This document shows, one piece after another, positions 17,929 through 26,868 of a DNA stretch of 64,000 bases. The position numbers and the translations under genes were made by a program. The stretch spans positions 186,001 to 250,000 of the forward strand of contig JABSOM010000004.1 of the NCBI GenBank assembly GCA_013215945.1, read 5' to 3'. This DNA is from Campylobacteraceae bacterium (lineage in GTDB: Bacteria > Campylobacterota > Campylobacteria > Campylobacterales > Arcobacteraceae). The notes under the pieces are model-generated. The model was not told the origin of the DNA and made no database searches. It worked only from the letters and a program-made list of their open reading frames with translations. Position 1 is the stretch's first letter. Every line of letters begins with the position of its first letter.

Positions 17929-18147
17929 TTAACTCTCCTTCTTTTCTTGTTTTAACTCTCTGTTTTCAAGAGGCTGTGAATGTATTGAATCATCATGAAC
18001 CAAGTTTGAATATTTTTCATAATCACGCTCACCACTTTTATCTCTTTTATAAATTGAATATGCATACGAATAAAAAACAATACAAACAACAAGTAATAAA
18101 AAAAACTTCACATAACCTTGCAAATCAACCAATTCTTGATGTGTCAT
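17929..18147 (-). CDS. ccoQ: cbb3-type oxidase small subunit CcoQ/FixQ
   Basis: A 72-residue protein with one membrane helix (about residues 14-34) followed by SIYKRDKSGERDYEKYSNLV, the usual YxxxxGERDYEKY-like motif of Campylobacterota CcoQ. CcoQ stabilises the cbb3 complex. It lies between ccoO (9 bp) and ccoP (1 bp). Confidence 0.9.
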   Translation of the reverse strand: MTHQELVDLQGYVKFFLLLVVCIVFYSYAYSIYKRDKSGERDYEKYSNLVHDDSIHSQPLENRELKQEKKES

Positions 18148-18156
18148 TACAAATCC

Positions 18157-18840
18157 TTATTTTAAAGAATTTAAATAAGCAATTAATGCAACAATTTCAG
18201 GAATTTTTCCTGCATTCACGGCATCTTTTATTGCTTGATTTTTCATATCAGCAGTAATACCTTTTGCTTCAATAAGAGCTTGTTTCATTGCTTCTTCATA
18301 CGTTCCTAAAGGAATATCAATTTTTCCATCTCCATTAATATCTACATCATAAGGCGTAGCAAATACATGTTTAATAGTATACGCTTCTCCATAAGAAGTA
18401 TCCATATCTGTTATATTTGTAAACATATGAGGGTAAGCAGGCATTACAGTACCAGGGACCACAGAAGCAGGATCCATCATATGATTTTCATGCCAATCCG
18501 TAGTTCTGTAGTTTCCAACTCTCATTAAATCCGGACCTGTTCTTTTTGATCCCCATAAAAAAGGTCTATCATAGGCATATTCTCCTGATAAAGAATACAT
18601 ACCATATCGGTCAGTTTCAGATTTAAAAGGTCGAATCAATTGTGAATGACACGAGTTACATGAATCTTTAATATAAATATTTCTACCTGCTAATTCTAAA
18701 ACGGTATAAGGTTTAGTACCAACTGTAGGACGTGATTGTTTTGCAAAATCGGGAATAATTTCAATTATTCCAGCGAATGAAATAAAAATAAACACCAATA
18801 CTGCAAAAAAGAACGGTCTTTGTTCAAACCAATGAAACAT
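18157..18840 (-). CDS. ccoO: cbb3-type cytochrome c oxidase, monoheme subunit II
   Basis: A 227-residue subunit with one N-terminal membrane helix (about 9-28) and a periplasmic monoheme cytochrome domain. The heme site is CNSCH at residues 61-65, followed by the family's SQLIRPF and RYGMYSLSGEYAYDRPFLWGSKRTGPDL region. It passes electrons to the CcoN heme/copper site. It begins 13 bp after ccoN. Confidence 0.98.
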   Translation of the reverse strand: MFHWFEQRPFFFAVLVFIFISFAGIIEIIPDFAKQSRPTVGTKPYTVLELAGRNIYIKDSCNSCHSQLIRPFKSETDRYGMYSLSGEYAYDRPFLWGSKRTGPDLMRVGNYRTTDWHENHMMDPASVVPGTVMPAYPHMFTNITDMDTSYGEAYTIKHVFATPYDVDINGDGKIDIPLGTYEEAMKQALIEAKGITADMKNQAIKDAVNAGKIPEIVALIAYLNSLK

Positions 18841-18853
18841 AATTCTTCCTTTC

Positions 18854-20320
18854 TTAAGCTGCTACAGGAGTAGCATTAGTAGGTTCTTTTTCAAGAACTT
18901 CACCAGCGGTTGCTGTTTTATACATATTGTATGAGAACAAAAGAAAACCTACTAAGTATAATAAACCACCAACTGCTCTGATTGTATAATAAGGCTGTAA
19001 AACAGTAACCGTATCAATAAAAGAGTAAACCAATGAACCATATTCATCGTAAGCTCTCCACATCATTCCTTGCGTAATTCCAGCAATCCACATTGAAGTA
19101 AAATATAAAACAATACCCGTTGTTTGTAACCAAAACTGAGTATCCATTAAAGACTTAGAATAAATCTTTCTTTTATACATTCTTGGTGCCATATGAAATA
19201 AACCTGCCATAATCATAAATACAACCCAACCAAGTGTTCCATCATGTACATGTCCAGGAATCCAATCTGTAAAGTGAGCAATAGCATTTACTGATTTTAT
19301 AGCTTGAATAGGTCCTTCAATAGTTGATAACATATAAAAAGTAGAAGCTAAAATCATAAACTTAATTAAAGTATTGTTTTGTAATTGAGCCCATTGTCCT
19401 TTCATTGTTAAAAGCATATTAATAGCAGATCCCCATGAAGGAAGTATTAAAATAACAGACATTACAGAACCCATAGTTTGCATCCAATCAGGAACGGTTG
19501 AATAAATCAAATGATGACCACCCGCCCAAAGGTATACAAATAATAAACCCCAAAAAGATAAGATAGATAATTTATATGAATAAATATTTTGTCCCGATTC
19601 TTTAGGAAGAAAATAATATACCATTGCAATAATAGGAACAGTTAATACAAATGCAACCGCATTATGCCCATACCACCACTGAACTAATGCATCATTTGTT
19701 CCAGAATACATAGAAACAGAATGCATCCATGAACCGTAACCTGAATATAAAGCAGTTGGAACTTCCATTGAATTAAATAGATGAAGCATTGCAATAGCTA
19801 AAAAAGATGCTATAAAATACCAAATCGAAATATACAGAGTTCTCTCACGTCTAATACCAATTAAACCAAAAATACCAACTCCCCATAAAAGCCAAAATAC
19901 AGTAATTAATATATCTAAAGGCCATTCTAATTCAGCGTATTCTTTTGATGTTGTATATCCTGCTAAAAGCGTACCTACAGCTAATAACATAGTAATTAAA
20001 TATACTGCAAAATGTAATTTTGCAACTATCATTAAAAAAGGTGACTCATTTAATGAAACCTTTAATACTCTTTGAGCAATATAATACCAACAGGCAAAAA
20101 TACCACTTAATGTAAAACCAAAAATGGCTCCACTTGTATGGATTGGTCGTAATCTACCAAATGTACCGTATTCACCCGCTAAATTGTTTAAATCAGGATA
20201 TGCCAGTTGAAAAGCAATAATAACACCTACTAACATAGCAATAATTCCAAATAATATAGCGGTAAAAGTAAATGCTTTTGCTACGCTATAGTCATATTCA
20301 ATAATTGTATCGTTGGACAC
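18854..20320 (-). CDS. ccoN: cbb3-type cytochrome c oxidase, catalytic subunit I
   Basis: The heme b/heme b3-CuB subunit that reduces oxygen with high affinity and pumps protons. It has 488 residues and about 12 membrane helices. Metal-binding histidines are visible in RPIHTSGAIFGF, WWYGHNAVAF, GGHHLIYS and the HVHDGTLGW/GLFHMAPRMY region. It leads the ccoNOQP run. Upstream is a 508-bp intergenic region with an FNR-type site, fitting control by oxygen limitation, as expected for a microaerophile. Confidence 0.98.
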   Translation of the reverse strand: MSNDTIIEYDYSVAKAFTFTAILFGIIAMLVGVIIAFQLAYPDLNNLAGEYGTFGRLRPIHTSGAIFGFTLSGIFACWYYIAQRVLKVSLNESPFLMIVAKLHFAVYLITMLLAVGTLLAGYTTSKEYAELEWPLDILITVFWLLWGVGIFGLIGIRRERTLYISIWYFIASFLAIAMLHLFNSMEVPTALYSGYGSWMHSVSMYSGTNDALVQWWYGHNAVAFVLTVPIIAMVYYFLPKESGQNIYSYKLSILSFWGLLFVYLWAGGHHLIYSTVPDWMQTMGSVMSVILILPSWGSAINMLLTMKGQWAQLQNNTLIKFMILASTFYMLSTIEGPIQAIKSVNAIAHFTDWIPGHVHDGTLGWVVFMIMAGLFHMAPRMYKRKIYSKSLMDTQFWLQTTGIVLYFTSMWIAGITQGMMWRAYDEYGSLVYSFIDTVTVLQPYYTIRAVGGLLYLVGFLLFSYNMYKTATAGEVLEKEPTNATPVAA

Positions 20321-20828
20321 AATGGACTCCTTTAGTTTTTCTTAAGCTCTTGCTTTTGAATCTTTAGTAACAATATAACTCAATTAAAATGAAATTAACC
20401 TTAACAATTGATTATTTTTTTTAAGGTTAAATTAATATATCTACATTTCGTTATTTATTTAGGCTTATAGTAACAAAATATATTCTGAATTTCATTGATG
20501 AATATCAAGACACATAACACATATATTATTTATTAAGTACTGTATAAAGTCTATACAAGACAAATATTGTCCTATTTTATTTTATTCTAAATTTACGATG
20601 TAGTCGTATTTAATTTTATATTAAGTAATTATTTTATTTCTAAAAACATTAGTTTAATAATAAATACAGTTATTAAAGATAATTATGTAGCTCACAAATA
20701 TAAGTATAACTAATATTCGAATTAATATATAATTTTATATTTAATTAATAAATAATTTTTAGTAAATTTTGAAAGTTTTTAAAAAAATAAGTGATTCGAT
20801 AGTAGTGTAAATGGGATTGGAAATAAAA
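20321..20828. other. 508-bp AT-rich intergenic region upstream of ccoN
   Basis: It separates the ccoN start from the smpB stop on the same strand. It holds the predicted ccoN promoter and FNR-type site (about 20457-20508) and the smpB end hairpin (20815-20840). Between them (about 20510-20810) I see only very AT-rich sequence with no open frame, RNA gene or clear repeat. Confidence 0.7.
20464..20508 (-). promoter_or_regulatory. FNR/CRP-type box and -10 of the ccoN promoter
   Basis: TTGATGAATATCAA at 20495-20508 is a perfect TTGAT-N4-ATCAA palindrome, the canonical FNR half-sites. On the minus strand a -10 candidate (TACTATAAG, 20464-20472) follows. A start at about 20457-20460 puts the box centre (20501.5) near -41.5 to -44, the class II activator position. 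The leader to ccoN would be about 137 nt. The box is seen; its regulator and use are inferred. Confidence 0.75.
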
Positions 20829-20840
20829 CTATTTCCAATC
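20815..20840 (-). terminator. Hairpin at the smpB stop codon
   Basis: An 11-bp perfect inverted repeat: GATTGGAAATA (20815-20825), loop AAAC, TATTTCCAATC (20830-20840). The right arm encodes the last residues (DWK) and part of the TAG stop of smpB. No good U-tract follows, so it may act as a 3' end stabiliser as well as a terminator. Confidence 0.6.
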
Positions 20841-21302
20841 TTTTAGTGCTATTTGTGTTTCTCTTTTTAGTGTTCGCTCTTTTAGGTCATTTCTTTTATC
20901 ATAAAGTTTTTTACCCTCAGCCGTAGCTATTTGCATTTTTAACATATTTCGTTTATTAAAGTAGAGTTTTAATGGCACAATAGTAAGACCATCTTTCATA
21001 ACTCTTTCATGAATCTTATTAATCTCTTTTCTATGAAGTAATAGTTTTCGTTCACGACGTTCGTCTGGTCGATAAGAAGCATGAGCAGTGCTTAAGTGAG
21101 TAATATGCATATTAAAAACAAAAAGCTCATTTTTAACTACTCTAATATGAGAATCTTTTAAATTAACTCTTCCTTCTCGTATTGCTTTTACTTCAGAACC
21201 TTGAAGCTCAATTCCTGCTTCATATGTTTCTAGAATATTAAAATCATGCCAGGCTTTTTTATTCTTAAACGATAGTATTTTTTTAACTTTATCTTTTGCC
21301 AT
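20829..21302 (-). CDS. smpB: SsrA-binding protein SmpB
   Basis: Binds tmRNA and brings it to stalled ribosomes for trans-translation. The chosen ATG at 21300-21302 gives 157 residues ([20 protein letters not shown]), the family's normal length, and has TAAGG 7 nt upstream. A longer reading from 21359 adds 19 unrelated residues inside ispE. Family motifs include [20 protein letters not shown] and the C-terminal [15 protein letters not shown] tail that enters the ribosomal A site. It overlaps ispE by 14 bp. The tmRNA gene itself is not in the window. Confidence 0.96.
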   Translation of the reverse strand: MAKDKVKKILSFKNKKAWHDFNILETYEAGIELQGSEVKAIREGRVNLKDSHIRVVKNELFVFNMHITHLSTAHASYRPDERRERKLLLHRKEINKIHERVMKDGLTIVPLKLYFNKRNMLKMQIATAEGKKLYDKRNDLKERTLKRETQIALKDWK

Positions 21303-22059
21303 TCTTAACCTTAAAAAAAGTACTTCCAGAACCTGAGAAGTACCAATTATTTTTTTCATTTTCTTTTAAAGAAGGATAAAGCGTATATGCAGCTTGATAT
21401 AAATCATTCGCTTCTTTTATATCCATAATTTTTAATACATCTATTGACTTCATAGACATTAGTTTATTTTTTTCTTCAAGTGATACTGCACGATAAAAAT
21501 CTGCCCTGTACTTTTGATAGATTTTTACAGTATTACAAGAAATTGAAGGAGTGTAAGTTTCTATCTCTAAAGATTCTTCTTTATACTCTTCTACAACTTC
21601 ACCTATACCACTGACATTTGCACTGTCATATTCATAAACAAAAAAAGCAACATCTGCCCCTATTTTAGAGCCAATGTTAGCCAGTTCATCTTTTCTTAAG
21701 TTTAAAGAAAAATACTCATTACACATATTTAAAAAACACGCACAATTTGAGCTTCCTCCCCCTAAACCAGCAAATTCTGGAATATTTTTTTCTACTTTGA
21801 CCTTAATAGTTTTAAATTCTTCTTCTAAAAAAGAAAAACGTTCTTTTAAGAGAAAGTAAGCTTTGTAAATGGTATTTTGAGAAGTTTCACAGCCAAAATT
21901 CCCTTCCAAGGTAAATGTTTTATTTTTGGCAGGAATAAAAGAAATAAAATCATATAAATTCTTTACTCGTACAAAACGAGAAGCCAATTCATGATAGTTT
22001 CCTCTTTTTCCTGTAATTTTTAAAAAAATATTTACTTTTGCATAGGATTTTTTTTGCAC
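21289..22059 (-). CDS. ispE: 4-diphosphocytidyl-2-C-methyl-D-erythritol kinase
   Basis: Phosphorylates CDP-methylerythritol in the non-mevalonate isoprenoid pathway; dxs of the same pathway is at 46659-48461. It has 256 residues, a little shorter than the 280 of E. coli. The GHMP ATP loop is [17 protein letters not shown], the N-terminal [15 protein letters not shown] is typical, and SGSGSTFF is the third motif. It shares one base with the end of truB and overlaps smpB by 14 bp. Confidence 0.96.
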   Translation of the reverse strand: MQKKSYAKVNIFLKITGKRGNYHELASRFVRVKNLYDFISFIPAKNKTFTLEGNFGCETSQNTIYKAYFLLKERFSFLEEEFKTIKVKVEKNIPEFAGLGGGSSNCACFLNMCNEYFSLNLRKDELANIGSKIGADVAFFVYEYDSANVSGIGEVVEEYKEESLEIETYTPSISCNTVKIYQKYRADFYRAVSLEEKNKLMSMKSIDVLKIMDIKEANDLYQAAYTLYPSLKENEKNNWYFSGSGSTFFKVKNGKR

Positions 22060-22907
22060 TATAATAAAACCTTATTTAACAAATATTTAACTTCTTTGTT
22101 TTCTATTTGAATTATACTAAAAAAGTCATCAAAAACAATCAAGTATTTACCTTCATCTTTTATTTCCAAATAATCAAGAGCTATTTTTTTACCAAAGTCT
22201 AACCATTCTTTAGTCCCCGTATATTTATTTCTTGGGATATCCAAATAATCCAAAGGATTTAAATCTTTTTCATTATCATAAAAAAACTTCCCTTCATTTA
22301 ATCTCTCTAAATAAGATAACGTTCCTACACGATCAAGCTTTTTTAATAATTCTTGTGCAAGAGAACGAATATATGAACCTTCGGATACTGTTGCTTCAAA
22401 AGTAAGAAAAGGATGAGAATAAGATAAAAATTTAGTATCAACAATAGTCATAGTTGATTCTTTCATTTTAACATCAATTCCTGCACGTGCTAAATCATAA
22501 GCACGTTTCCCATCTATTTTTTTAGCCGAGTATTTAGGAGGAAAATAAGTAATATCACCTATTAAGTTTTTGATTTCTTCTTTTATTAACGCTTCACTTA
22601 CTATTTCACATTCTTCATTTGAGTGAATATTCTCTAAATCCAAAGATTCAGAGCTTGCCCCTAACCAAATAGTAGTACGATACGATTTAGGTGTTTTTTC
22701 CAAATAATTAAAAAGTTTAGAATATTGCCCAAAAGCAACAATCAAACACCCTTTTGCAAAAGGATCTAATGTTCCAGAAAAACCTGCTTTTTTATTCTTA
22801 TATTTTCTCTTAATTCTATTCAAATAAGAATTAGAAGACATAAACATAGGTTTTTTAACTACCACTAATTTGTTCAAAGGTTCTTTATCATAAAGTCGTT
22901 TTTGCAT
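22059..22907 (-). CDS. truB: tRNA pseudouridine-55 synthase
   Basis: Makes pseudouridine 55 in the T-loop of tRNAs. It has 282 residues. The catalytic aspartate lies in GFSGTLDPFAKGCL, with the later KYSAKKIDGKRAYDLAR and SEGSYIRSLAQEL motifs of the family. It heads a truB-ispE-smpB run with overlaps at each join. Its upstream region (22908-23100) contains ERIC-like copy B. Confidence 0.96.
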   Translation of the reverse strand: MQKRLYDKEPLNKLVVVKKPMFMSSNSYLNRIKRKYKNKKAGFSGTLDPFAKGCLIVAFGQYSKLFNYLEKTPKSYRTTIWLGASSESLDLENIHSNEECEIVSEALIKEEIKNLIGDITYFPPKYSAKKIDGKRAYDLARAGIDVKMKESTMTIVDTKFLSYSHPFLTFEATVSEGSYIRSLAQELLKKLDRVGTLSYLERLNEGKFFYDNEKDLNPLDYLDIPRNKYTGTKEWLDFGKKIALDYLEIKDEGKYLIVFDDFFSIIQIENKEVKYLLNKVLL

Positions 22908-22962
22908 TAATCTACTTTTTATTTTTTAATATTAATTTAATTTTTTATTTAAAATGTTCTTT

Positions 22963-23107
22963 AAAATAGGGGAAGAAAGGGATAGATTTTGTCATAAATC
23001 AAGGCGGAGATATAAATTCATGAGAAGCTTACACTAGTAAGTGCCGATTGAATTTATATCTCCAACGCAGAGTTAGGGCAGAAGCTAGCGCTTTATTACC
23101 CTATTTT
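22963..23107. repeat. ERIC/IRU-like palindromic element, copy B (best preserved)
   Basis: Outer arms AAAATAGGG (22963-22971) and CCCTATTTT (23099-23107). The core has ATCAAGGCGGAG, a perfect 15-bp stem GGAGATATAAATTCA (23006-23020) with its complement (23049-23063), a central hairpin CTTAC-ACTA-GTAAG (23028-23041), and CCAACGCAGAGTTAGGGC. The TAG stop of the UvrD-like gene (23101-23103) is inside the right arm. Core words match, from memory, the enterobacterial ERIC consensus (AAGGCGG; GAGCTTAC/GTAAGTGA; CCAACGCA). Confidence 0.85.
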
Positions 23108-25155
23108 TTTTCTACGAAAGAGGAAAGTATGTCTCTCTTGCTTCCACCAAAGTTAATCGTCAACTTATACTCTTTACCAACTTTATTACTCTTCTCCACC
23201 CTACCCATTCCAAATATTTTATGAGTAACCATATCGCCTTTTCTAAAATCCGAGCGTCTCTCAATTTTTAATGAGCCTTTTATCAAGCCAGATTCACTTA
23301 AGAACCTCGATTTTGTAAGCATTGCACGTTTACCTTTATAAAATCGAGAGTGAACAAAAGACAAAGTCAAAGTATCCATTGCTCTTGTAAATGCAACATA
23401 TCCTAAGCGTCTTTCTTCTTCAAGATTACTTCCATCCCCAATAAGAGGAAAAAATCCTTCTTCAAGCCCTATTACAAAAAGATGTTTGTATTCTAAACCT
23501 TTTGAAGCATGAATACTCATCATTGAAACTGCTTCATTAAAAAGTTTATCTTGTTCCGATTCTAAAGAAATTTCATTTAAAAAATCTTCTAAATTTAAAT
23601 GTGGATTTTGCATAAAATAATCTCTAATAAAACCTGAAAATTCATCAATATTTGCCTGTCTATCCATACCATCTGGAGCATTATCATAAGATGAACGGTA
23701 ATCAAATATCTCTTCAAAAGCGTCTAAAAATCTCATTTTAGATTCTTCTAATACATCTTTTAAATCCAAAACTGAAGCAATAAATACTTTTAAAGTACGG
23801 CTGTTCTTTTTTCCAACCAGCAGAATTAATTCTTCTGGGCTTAAATCATCAATAAGTTTAAAAATTGGTTTTTTATCTTGAATTGATCTGGCGTCTAGTT
23901 TATCTATTGTTGTTTTTCCTATTCCACGTTTTGGTTTATTTACTATTCGTTTAAAAGAAAAATTATCAGTTGGATTGGTAAGTATTCTAAAATAAGCGAT
24001 TAAATCTTTAATCTCAGCTCTTTCATAAAACTTCATTCCACCAACTAATTTATAAGGAAGTCCTGCTTTATTAAACCCTTCTTCAAGCGATCGTGAAAGC
24101 GCATTCACTCTAAATAAAATTGCAATATCACTGGCACACTCACCTGCTAATAGGAGTTTTTTTATATCATCAACTAATTTTCTTGTTTCTTCATTTTCAT
24201 CATGAGATTCATAAAGTTTAACTGAATCTCCTTTATGTCGTGTTCCTCTTAAATTTTTACCTAATCTGTTTCTGTTATGTTCAATTAACTGATTGGCATG
24301 ATTTAAAATAGTATCTGTTGAGCGATAATTTTCTTCAAGTTTTATAACTACTGTATCTTTAAAGTGTTCCGTAAAATTTAAAATATTTTTAATCGTTGCA
24401 CCTCTCCAGCCGTAAATACTTTGATCATCATCACCAACTACACAAAGGTTATTATGAGTACAACATAAAGCACGTAATAACTTGTATTGTAATTCATTTG
24501 TATCTTGATACTCATCAACCATGATATATTGATATTTTGCAGATACTTCTTTTGCTAGTTCTTTATTTTTATCCATAATTTTATAAGGCAATAATAATAA
24601 ATCATCAAAATCAACTAGATTATTTTTTAATAAATATGCTTCATATTTTTCATAAATATCTGCGATTTGAGTATAAAGTTTTAGTTGTGCACTTTGTTTT
24701 ACTTCAAAGGGAGATAAAATACTGTTTTTATATTTTGAAATTTCATTTGCCATTAAAGCAGTCGTTATTTCTTTATCAATACTTCTTAAAATTCTTTTTT
24801 TATCGTCTGTATCAATAATAATAAAATTATTTTTTCTATCCAATACTTGCATATGCAGTTTTAAAAATAACAAACCAAATTTATGAAAAGTACATAATAA
24901 AGGAGGAGTATTAATAAGATTTGGGTCAATCAAAGAAAAAGCACGTTCTCTCATTTCTTTTGCTGATTTATTTGTAAATGTCAGGGTTAAAATAGAGCTA
25001 GGATCAATTCCAATAGAAATTAAATAAGCCAGTCTTGTGGTTATTGTTTTTGTTTTACCAGAACCTGCACCTGCTAAAATAAGCAAAGGTCCATCAATAT
25101 GCTGTGAGGCTTTTTGTTGAGATTCATTTAAAGTAGCTAAAAAATTTTCTGACAT
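23101..25155 (-). CDS. UvrD/PcrA/Rep-family 3'-5' DNA helicase
   Basis: A superfamily 1 helicase of 684 residues with all motifs: Walker A LAGAGSGKTKTIT, motif Ia TFTNKSAKEM, motif II DEYQDTNELQ, motif III VVGDDDQSIYGWRGA, motif IV ENYRST, motif V SIHASKGLEYKHLFV and motif VI RLGYVAFTRA. There is no C-terminal nuclease domain, so it is not AddA or RecB. It probably serves repair or clearing of replication forks. Whether it is UvrD, PcrA or Rep cannot be told here. It stands alone; ERIC-like copy B starts at its stop. Confidence 0.95.
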   Translation of the reverse strand: MSENFLATLNESQQKASQHIDGPLLILAGAGSGKTKTITTRLAYLISIGIDPSSILTLTFTNKSAKEMRERAFSLIDPNLINTPPLLCTFHKFGLLFLKLHMQVLDRKNNFIIIDTDDKKRILRSIDKEITTALMANEISKYKNSILSPFEVKQSAQLKLYTQIADIYEKYEAYLLKNNLVDFDDLLLLPYKIMDKNKELAKEVSAKYQYIMVDEYQDTNELQYKLLRALCCTHNNLCVVGDDDQSIYGWRGATIKNILNFTEHFKDTVVIKLEENYRSTDTILNHANQLIEHNRNRLGKNLRGTRHKGDSVKLYESHDENEETRKLVDDIKKLLLAGECASDIAILFRVNALSRSLEEGFNKAGLPYKLVGGMKFYERAEIKDLIAYFRILTNPTDNFSFKRIVNKPKRGIGKTTIDKLDARSIQDKKPIFKLIDDLSPEELILLVGKKNSRTLKVFIASVLDLKDVLEESKMRFLDAFEEIFDYRSSYDNAPDGMDRQANIDEFSGFIRDYFMQNPHLNLEDFLNEISLESEQDKLFNEAVSMMSIHASKGLEYKHLFVIGLEEGFFPLIGDGSNLEEERRLGYVAFTRAMDTLTLSFVHSRFYKGKRAMLTKSRFLSESGLIKGSLKIERRSDFRKGDMVTHKIFGMGRVEKSNKVGKEYKLTINFGGSKRDILSSFVEKK

Positions 25156-25345
25156 TTATACTCCATTTAGCGCAGATTATATCATATTATTTATAAAAAA
25201 TTAATTTCTTTTTTAGATTTAATTCTATTTTACAAAGTAAGAGAATATACTAAAAATAAATATCTTTTTAATTTTAAGAAGAATAACACAAGGAGTAGAA
25301 AAGAAAGGAAATATAATAATTAATAATTATTTAAAAAGCATAAAT

Positions 25346-25377
25346 AAAAATAGCTTTAAATTTTTAAAGCTATTTTT
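25346..25377 (-). terminator. Terminator of purF
   Basis: A stem of TAGCTTTAAA (25351-25360) and TTTAAAGCTA (25363-25372) is flanked by A and T runs, so it works on either strand; only purF ends here. The arm sequence AAGCTATTTTTTTA recurs at 25387-25400 across the purF stop codon, so the left arm could also pair there. Confidence 0.82.
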
Positions 25378-25389
25378 TTATGTTTGAAG

Positions 25390-26733
25390 CTATTTTTTTA
25401 CGAAATAATCTCCATCAAAACTTTCCAATCCATAATTTCTATCCCCAATAGCATTGGTCAAGTCTTTAATAGATAAATACTCCAACGTATCAGCACCAAT
25501 ATATGCACAAACTTCATCTTTTGTCATACCAGCAGAAATAAGTTCATCTTTATTAGGTGTATCAATTCCATAAAAACAAGGAAATTTTATTTCAGGACTT
25601 GCTACTCTAAAATGTACTTCTTTAGCCCCTGCTTCTTTTAACATTCTTACTATTCTTTTTGAAGTAGTTCCTCGGACAATTGAATCATCAATAACTAATA
25701 AAGACTTCCCTTCTATTAATGATCTCATTGGGGAAAGTTTCATTTTTACTTTTAACGCTCTCATTTCTTGAGTAGGTTCAATAAAAGTACGTCCAACATA
25801 ATGATTTCTGATAATCCCATATTTAAAAGGAATACCACTTTCATCCGCATAACCTAGTGCTGCTGGAACACCTGAATCAGGAACAGGTACAACCATATCT
25901 ACTTTAATTTGATTGTTTTTATCATTTAAAGCTAAAGTTTTACCCATTTTTTCTCTGGTAGAATAAACTGTTTTTCCGTCAATTACAGAATCAGGTCGTG
26001 CAAAATATACGTATTCAAAAGCACAAGGTCTAAATTCAGGTTCAAATATTTGAAGTGACTCAGGTTCTTTTCCTTCTGCAAAAATCAACATTTCACCTGG
26101 ATTTATATCTCTAATAAACTCAGCATCTACTAATTCAAAAGCACAGGTTTCTGAAGATACAATATAACCACCTGTTTTTATTTTTCCTAAAGACAAGGGT
26201 CTAATACCGTATCTGTCTCTAATAACAAACTGTTTTGAACGAGATTGTATAATAAAACAAAATGCACCAATAGTTTTTTCTAAAGCTTCTTTAATTCTGT
26301 CTCTTAATTTATCTTTTGAAGATTTTGCAATTAAATGCACTAAGTTTTCAGAATCAAGCCCAGATTGGAAAATAGCTCCATCATCAATTAACTCTTGCCG
26401 TACTTCATCTTTATTAATTAAATTACCATTATGAACTATAGAGATTTCACCCAATTTATATCTTGCGAAAATAGGTTGAGTATCATCTAGTGTATCCCCA
26501 CCAGCAGTTGAATACCTATTATGACCAATTGCCATAGAACCTTCTAATAAAGCAAGGGTATCTTCTTTAAAAACTTCAGATACCAAACCTCTTTTTTTGT
26601 AGGTTTTAATTTTATTATTGTTTGAAGAAGAAATACCACTTGCCTCTTGACCTCTGTGTTGCATTGAAAACAAAGCTAAAGAAGCCATTCTTGCTGCATT
26701 TTCATTTCCGTAAATTCCAACTATTGCGCACAT
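25390..26733 (-). CDS. purF: Amidophosphoribosyltransferase
   Basis: First step of purine synthesis: PRPP plus glutamine gives phosphoribosylamine. It has 447 residues. Cys2 in MCAIVGIYG is the glutaminase nucleophile, exposed by Met removal with no propeptide. The PRPP loop is LLVIDDSIVRGTT. Two cysteines at the places of Bacillus iron-sulfur ligands remain (RPCAFEYVYFARPDS and FPCFYGID). The C-terminal CxxC pair is replaced (NYGLESFDGDYF), so a [4Fe-4S] cluster is unlikely. It stands as a single gene. Confidence 0.96.
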   Translation of the reverse strand: MCAIVGIYGNENAARMASLALFSMQHRGQEASGISSSNNNKIKTYKKRGLVSEVFKEDTLALLEGSMAIGHNRYSTAGGDTLDDTQPIFARYKLGEISIVHNGNLINKDEVRQELIDDGAIFQSGLDSENLVHLIAKSSKDKLRDRIKEALEKTIGAFCFIIQSRSKQFVIRDRYGIRPLSLGKIKTGGYIVSSETCAFELVDAEFIRDINPGEMLIFAEGKEPESLQIFEPEFRPCAFEYVYFARPDSVIDGKTVYSTREKMGKTLALNDKNNQIKVDMVVPVPDSGVPAALGYADESGIPFKYGIIRNHYVGRTFIEPTQEMRALKVKMKLSPMRSLIEGKSLLVIDDSIVRGTTSKRIVRMLKEAGAKEVHFRVASPEIKFPCFYGIDTPNKDELISAGMTKDEVCAYIGADTLEYLSIKDLTNAIGDRNYGLESFDGDYFVKK

Positions 26734-26778
26734 TTATTTTACCCTTTAAAATGAAAACAAAAAGTGAACGTTATGCAC

Positions 26779-26798
26779 GTTTATAAAAGATTATAAAC
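26779..26798. promoter_or_regulatory. Inverted repeat between dapB and purF
   Basis: GTTTATAA-AAGA-TTATAAAC is a perfect 8-bp inverted repeat with its centre about 55 bp upstream of the purF ATG and 80 bp past the dapB stop. It could be a purF operator or a weak dapB terminator. Nothing in the sequence decides between them. Confidence 0.4.
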
Positions 26799-26868
26799 AA
26801 AATATCTTTTTATTTTCATTGCTATTTATTCTAGTGTTTAAAACGAAGTATACCCTAAATAACTAAAT

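Noticed and set aside
20321-20828. Hidden tRNA, tmRNA or sRNA gene upstream of ccoN
   Set aside because: No cloverleaf, CCA end, tmRNA tag or strong terminator-bounded unit is visible apart from the promoter and smpB hairpin.
23101-25155. Identification of the helicase as AddA
   Set aside because: All helicase motifs are present, but there is no C-terminal PD-(D/E)XK nuclease domain and the length is that of UvrD/PcrA.
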